DNA of 44,979 bases from Streptomyces sp. RP5T (lineage in GTDB: Bacteria; Actinomycetota; Actinomycetes; Streptomycetales; Streptomycetaceae): positions 1-44,979 of the forward strand of contig NZ_RSAJ01000009.1 of NCBI RefSeq assembly GCF_003933965.1, given 5' to 3'. The notes under the pieces are model-generated. The model did no database searches. It was not told the origin of the DNA and saw only the letters and a list, made by a program, of their open reading frames with translations. Numbering within the stretch: position 1 is the stretch's first letter; each line of letters begins with the position of its first letter. Positions 41,479 through 44,979 of the stretch are shown in pieces. Both the position numbers and the translations under genes were made by a program.

Positions 41479-42759
41479 TTGAACAAGCGCACCGTACGCG
41501 ACCTCAGACGCGCCAACCGCACGGCCGTGCTGCAGCGCCTCTACTTCGACGGACCCCTCAGCCGCTTCGAACTCGGCCCCGTCACCGGGCTCAGCTCCGG
41601 CTCGGTCAGCAACGTCGTCGCCGACCTGGTGGCCGACGGCCTGCTGGAGGAGGCGGGCAGCGTCGACTCCGACGGCGGACGCCCCCGCACCCTGCTGCGG
41701 GTGGCGCCCGGCAGCGGCCACATGATCGGCGTCGACGTCGGCGAGACCCGGGTGCGCGTCGAGCTGTTCGACCTCACCCTCACCGAACTCGCCCGCGCCG
41801 AAAGGCCGTTGACCCAGCGCAGCTACGACGTGGAGGCCGTCGTCGGGCACATCCGCGACGGCATCGCCGAAGTGCTCGCCGGTGCCGCGATCGAGCCCGG
41901 GGCTCTGCTCGGCGTCGGTATCGGCGTCCCCGGCATCGTGGCGCACACCCCCGGGAGCGGGGCCGTCGTGCACGGGCAGACCATCGGCTGGGACGGCGTC
42001 CCGCTGGAGGCCCTGCTGCGCGACGGTTCCCCGCTGCCCGCCGGCGTCCGGTACTTCATCGACAACGGCGCCAAGACCCTCGGCCAGGCCGAGATGTGGT
42101 TCGGCGGCGGCCGCGGTGCCCGCAGCGCCGTCGTCGTCCTGTTCGGCTCCGGTGTCGGCGCCTGCCTGGTGACGCCCGAGGTGGAGCACGGCCGGGCGGT
42201 CGAATGGGGGCATCTGACGGTACGGGTCAGGGGGCGCCGCTGCCGCTGCGGTGCCCTCGGCTGCCTGGAGGCCTACGCGGGCGCCGAGTCGCTGCTGGAG
42301 CGCTGGCGGGAGGCGGGCGGCCGGCCGCCCGAGGGCGTCGACGAGGAGAGCGCGCTGGCCGCCATGCTCGCCGCCGCGTACCCGGCCGACGACACCCCGG
42401 CCGACCCGGTCGCCGTCGCTGTCCTGGAGGAGACCGCCGAGTACCTCGGTGCCGGACTGTCCGACCTGATCAACCTCTTCCAGCTCGAGCGGATCATCGT
42501 CGGCGGCTGGGCCGGGCTCCAGCTCGGCGCGCGGTTCCTGCCCGCCGTACGCCGCCACGCGACGGCGTACGCGCTGCGGTACCCGGCCGAGAAGGTCACC
42601 ATCGACCTCGGCCGTCTCGGGCCCGACGCGGTCACCGTCGGCGCGGCCATCCTCCCGCTCGCCGACTTCTTCGCCCGCGGCGGGCGGCGCCCCGAACCCG
42701 CGCCGGAGGGGCCGGCACCGGCCTGGCGGACCGCTCTGGAGGAGCGCGCCCCGCGCTGA
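41479..42759 (+). CDS. ROK-family transcriptional regulator
   Basis: ROK repressor of 426 aa with an N-terminal winged HTH (about 10-60: RANRTAVLQRLYFDGPLSRF, GLSSGSVSNVVADLVADGLL) and the ROK sugar-binding/kinase-like core. DVGETRVRVE (86-95) is the nucleotide-loop relic, FIDNGAKTLGQAE holds D195, and the zinc site is H245 with C255/C257/C262 in RCRCGALGCLE. This is the NagC/XylR/Mlc-like arrangement; the ligand is probably a sugar. The start is TTG 41479 with GGGAG 11 nt upstream. It follows the APH gene closely and may regulate it. No operator was recognised nearby. Confidence 0.9.
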   Translation: MNKRTVRDLRRANRTAVLQRLYFDGPLSRFELGPVTGLSSGSVSNVVADLVADGLLEEAGSVDSDGGRPRTLLRVAPGSGHMIGVDVGETRVRVELFDLTLTELARAERPLTQRSYDVEAVVGHIRDGIAEVLAGAAIEPGALLGVGIGVPGIVAHTPGSGAVVHGQTIGWDGVPLEALLRDGSPLPAGVRYFIDNGAKTLGQAEMWFGGGRGARSAVVVLFGSGVGACLVTPEVEHGRAVEWGHLTVRVRGRRCRCGALGCLEAYAGAESLLERWREAGGRPPEGVDEESALAAMLAAAYPADDTPADPVAVAVLEETAEYLGAGLSDLINLFQLERIIVGGWAGLQLGARFLPAVRRHATAYALRYPAEKVTIDLGRLGPDAVTVGAAILPLADFFARGGRRPEPAPEGPAPAWRTALEERAPR

Positions 42760-42820
42760 CGTTTCGCCGACCTGCGCGGAGGTACTCGCGCTCCCGCCGT
42801 CAACACGGAAGGAGGACGTC

Positions 42821-43063
42821 GTGGACCACCGCAACGAAGGCCCCGGCGAGAACGGTGACCCCGTCCCGCGGGATCTGCCGGACCAGCAGGCGGGCGAGGG
42901 CGAGGACCCCTGGGAGGTCGCCACCGTCCCGGACGGGGAGTCCGGCGCCGAGGAGTCGGAGGACGTCCCCGACACCGACGAGGCGGGCACCGGGCGGCAG
43001 GGGGCGCCGCGGTCGGACACCGTGCACCCCGAGCACCCCGGCGCAGAGGAGTCCTCCGGCTGA
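42821..43063 (+). CDS. Small acidic disordered protein, 80 aa
   Basis: No homology recognised. The product is hydrophilic, rich in Asp, Glu, Gly and Pro, without hydrophobic core, signal or Cys, so it is probably intrinsically disordered (GEDPWEVATVPDGESGAEES). The very strong GGAAGGAGG at 42807-42815 before GTG 42821 supports translation. It lies 61 bp after the ROK gene and converges with the SDR gene. Confidence 0.65.
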   Translation: MDHRNEGPGENGDPVPRDLPDQQAGEGEDPWEVATVPDGESGAEESEDVPDTDEAGTGRQGAPRSDTVHPEHPGAEESSG

Positions 43064-43090
43064 CCCGCGGGCCCGCCGGGTCAGCCCGGG

Positions 43091-44119
43091 TCAGCCCACC
43101 TTGCGGCCCCGCATCGGCTCCGTCCGCGCCCCGGCGCCCTGCTGCATCCCCCGCAGGAACTCCTCCAGGACCTCGGTCGCCGTGCGCTCCGGGCGCCAGC
43201 CGAGTTCCGTACGCGCGCGCGTGCAGTCCATCAGGGGCAGCCGCAGCACCGCGTCGAACAGATGCGGGGACGCGGGCAGCAGATGCAGGCCCCACGCGGC
43301 CGCGATCGCCGAACGGGCCGCGGGCCGCGGCAGCCGTACGGGACGGGCGCCGAGCAGCTCACCCAGCAGCTCGGCGTCGACCGGCGGCTCGGCCGCCAGA
43401 TTGAACGCACCCCGTACCTCGGAGCGCACCGCCAGCGCGTACGCCCTGGCGGCGTCGTCGGTGTGCAGGGCCTGGACACGCAGGCCGGGAATGTCGGGCA
43501 GGAAGGGCAGCAGGTCGGGGCGGGCGAGCTGGCCCGGCAGGAACCGGCCGCCGAAGATACGGCGCTGCTCGCTCGCCGACTCCCGCTTGAACAGGAACGC
43601 CGGGCGCATCCGTACGACCCGGACGCCGGGGTGGTCGCGCTCGAAGGTGTCCAGGGCGCGCTCCAGATACGCCTTCTCCCGGCAGTACGCGGCGTCCGGC
43701 CAGCCGTGGGTCGGCCAGGACTCGTCGACCGCCTGTTCCTTGGGGCCGGGGGAGTAGGCGCCCACGGACGAGGCGTGGACCAGCGTCGGCACCTTGGCCG
43801 CCGCCACCGCCTCGAACACCCGGATCGAGCCGAGGACGTTGGTGCGCCAGGTCACCGCCGGGTCGTGCGTCGGCTGGAACGCCCACGCGAGATGGATGAC
43901 CGCGTCGGCGCCCGCGAACTCCTCGGTGAGGTCGGTCCGCTGCGACGACAGGTCGACCGCGGACCACTCCGTCCCGGCGGGCTGCCAGTCCGGGATCCGC
44001 CGGGCCAGGCCCCGTACGGAGCCGACCTCCGGATCCTCCGAGAGAAGGCGCACCACGCTGGTTCCCACGTTGCCGGTGGCGCCCGTGACCACGATCCTGC
44101 TGCCGGTTGAAGTGCTCAC
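43091..44119 (-). CDS. NAD-dependent epimerase/dehydratase (extended SDR)
   Basis: Extended short-chain dehydrogenase of 342 aa. The nucleotide site is VVTGATGNVG (residues 10-19), with VIHLAW, HASSVGAYSPGP (catalytic Ser) and AAYCREKAYLE (Tyr-xxx-Lys) following. C-terminal region is typical of sugar-nucleotide or polyol epimerase-like proteins; the substrate is unknown. GTG 44119 follows AAGGAG by 7 nt. It is divergent from the dipeptidase gene with 127 bp between starts. Confidence 0.9.
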   Translation of the reverse strand: MSTSTGSRIVVTGATGNVGTSVVRLLSEDPEVGSVRGLARRIPDWQPAGTEWSAVDLSSQRTDLTEEFAGADAVIHLAWAFQPTHDPAVTWRTNVLGSIRVFEAVAAAKVPTLVHASSVGAYSPGPKEQAVDESWPTHGWPDAAYCREKAYLERALDTFERDHPGVRVVRMRPAFLFKRESASEQRRIFGGRFLPGQLARPDLLPFLPDIPGLRVQALHTDDAARAYALAVRSEVRGAFNLAAEPPVDAELLGELLGARPVRLPRPAARSAIAAAWGLHLLPASPHLFDAVLRLPLMDCTRARTELGWRPERTATEVLEEFLRGMQQGAGARTEPMRGRKVG

Positions 44120-44233
44120 CTTCGGCTCCTTCGGGCCTCTGGGGCGGGGAGCGCCCGAGTACCCGGCCGGCGGGGATGCACGCGGTGCGCCGTCCGGTGT
44201 GCGGTCCGGTGCACGGGCCGGTCCGCGGCCACG

Positions 44234-44262
44234 GGATGATCACCCCATGAGTGAGATCATCC
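44234..44262 (+). promoter_or_regulatory. Inverted repeat framing a start codon
   Basis: GGATGATC (44234-44241) and GATCATCC (44255-44262) form perfect arms around a 13-nt loop that contains ATG 44247. In RNA the start codon would be in the loop; in DNA it is a possible operator. Confidence 0.35.
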
Positions 44263-44903
44263 TGATGTCCGACGTCCGTGTCGCCGCCGTTCCCGTCCGG
44301 GAGAACGGGGAACCGCTCGTGGACGTCCGCGGGCACCTCCTCGTCGACGACCGCAAGCACGCGGACTCCCTGGGCGCCGAGGTCCATCTGCGCCGGGGTG
44401 TCCTGGACCGGCTCATCCGGGCGCAGGCCCTGCTGCCCGACGGACTGCGTCTGCTCTTCGTGGAGGGATACCGGCCGCCCGCGCTCCAGCGGCAGTACTT
44501 CGAGCAGTACGCCGGCGAGCTGGGCGCCGCCCACCCCGACTGGTCCGCGGACCGCGTGCACACCGCGGCCAGCCGCTATGTCTCACCGCCCGCGATAGCC
44601 CCGCACAGCGCCGGCGCGGCCGTCGACCTCACCCTCGCGGACGCCGACGGCCGCGAACTCGATCTGGGCACCGCGATGAACGCCAACCCGGAGGAGAGCG
44701 AGGGCGCCTGCTACACGGGCGCCGCCAACATCACGGACCGGGCCAGGGCCAACCGCGCCCTGCTGGGCGAGGCCCTGACCGCCGCGGGCCTGGTCAACTA
44801 CCCGACCGAGTGGTGGCACTGGTCCTACGGCGACCGCTACTGGGCACTCCACACGGACGCGCCCGCCGCGCTGTACGGCCCTACGGAACTCACGGCTCCG
44901 TAG
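44247..44903 (+). CDS. D-alanyl-D-alanine dipeptidase, VanX-like
   Basis: Zinc dipeptidase of 218 aa in the VanX/DdpX (M15D) family, which splits D-Ala-D-Ala. VanX residues are matched with a small constant offset: R76 in EGYRP, zinc ligands H120 and D127 in PHSAGAAVDLTL, catalytic E188 and zinc ligand H191 in TEWWHWSYG. No signal peptide, so cytoplasmic. No VanH, VanA or VanRS genes are nearby, so a role in peptidoglycan dipeptide recycling, or intrinsic housekeeping use, is more likely than glycopeptide resistance. ATG 44247 is taken; ATG 44265 is an alternative. The start lies within an inverted repeat. Confidence 0.9.
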   Translation: MSEIILMSDVRVAAVPVRENGEPLVDVRGHLLVDDRKHADSLGAEVHLRRGVLDRLIRAQALLPDGLRLLFVEGYRPPALQRQYFEQYAGELGAAHPDWSADRVHTAASRYVSPPAIAPHSAGAAVDLTLADADGRELDLGTAMNANPEESEGACYTGAANITDRARANRALLGEALTAAGLVNYPTEWWHWSYGDRYWALHTDAPAALYGPTELTAP

Positions 44904-44979
44904 CGACTACACCGCCCGGGACCACACCCGCCGCCGACGGCACGGAGACGCGTTGCGGTGCCGCCGGGGAGCTGGGTGG

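Noticed and set aside
40360..43757. Long frames on both strands across the APH and ROK genes
   Set aside because: Shadows of genes whose catalytic motifs are intact in the called frames.
44247..44903. Glycopeptide-resistance (van) cluster
   Set aside because: Only a VanX-like dipeptidase is present; VanH, VanA and VanRS homologues are absent from the neighbouring 10 kb of this window.
1..44979. CRISPR arrays, tRNA/rRNA genes, insertion sequences or prophage genes
   Set aside because: No regular spaced repeats, clover-leaf sequences, transposase or phage motifs were seen.

Overview
The window is about 45 kb of chromosome from a high-GC actinomycete, almost certainly a Streptomyces. The signs are very GC-rich third codon positions, frequent GTG and TTG starts, strong AGGAG-type ribosome binding sites next to several probably leaderless genes, Tat and lipoprotein secretion signals, a DtxR/DmdR-type iron box, and a GGGGCGCGGGGAACTGCGCG intergenic element that I recall from many Streptomyces genomes. 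No rRNA, tRNA, CRISPR array, prophage or insertion sequence was found.

Layout. 1-3.0 kb: an MFS sugar transporter and a GH35 beta-galactosidase form a minus-strand operon behind a perfect 18-bp palindrome. 3.1-5.2 kb: a YheO/DauR-type regulator is translationally coupled to a PLP-dependent threo-3-hydroxyaspartate/threonine dehydratase, followed by a small cupin. 5.3-8.6 kb: a quinone-oxidoreductase-like dehydrogenase with two TetR-type operators, then a MoxR ATPase/VWA pair. 8.6-10.3 kb: a gene-poor stretch with a possible TetR relic, then two unrecognised proteins.

10.3-28.9 kb is the centrepiece, an L-rhamnose island. A cytoplasmic GH78 alpha-L-rhamnosidase (10411-13380) faces a six-gene minus-strand operon: rhaI isomerase, rhaEW fused aldolase/lactaldehyde dehydrogenase, rhaB kinase, lutA, lutB and lutC. 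Divergent from rhaI are rhaT, rhaP, rhaQ, rhaS (ABC importer) and rhaM (mutarotase), then a Tat-exported BNR-4 beta-propeller protein and a LacI-family regulator. Together they describe: outer-surface attack on a rhamnose-containing glycan, ABC uptake, removal of terminal rhamnose, isomerisation, phosphorylation, cleavage to DHAP and L-lactaldehyde, oxidation to L-lactate, and LutABC oxidation to pyruvate. Related TGAAWCSWTWCA-like palindromes lie just downstream of recognisable promoters in front of rhamnosidase, rhaI and rhaT, so a single LacI-type regulon is likely.

28.9-45 kb is mixed: a prolyl-aminopeptidase-like hydrolase, a lipoprotein, a pentapeptide-repeat protein, a CYP102-like P450 whose frame breaks exactly in the heme-cysteine loop with a divergent TetR gene, an iron-box-controlled DUF2470 protein, a Tat/lipoprotein lactonase-like propeller, an unknown protein, an FUSC-type membrane protein, a DUF3626 protein, a relic zone (39.6-40.5 kb) with a LuxR-type HTH fragment and a decayed CYP102-type reductase C-terminus, an APH-type kinase, a ROK regulator, a small acidic protein, an SDR and a VanX-like D-Ala-D-Ala dipeptidase. 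All family names come from motif reading by eye and recalled homologues; no search was run.
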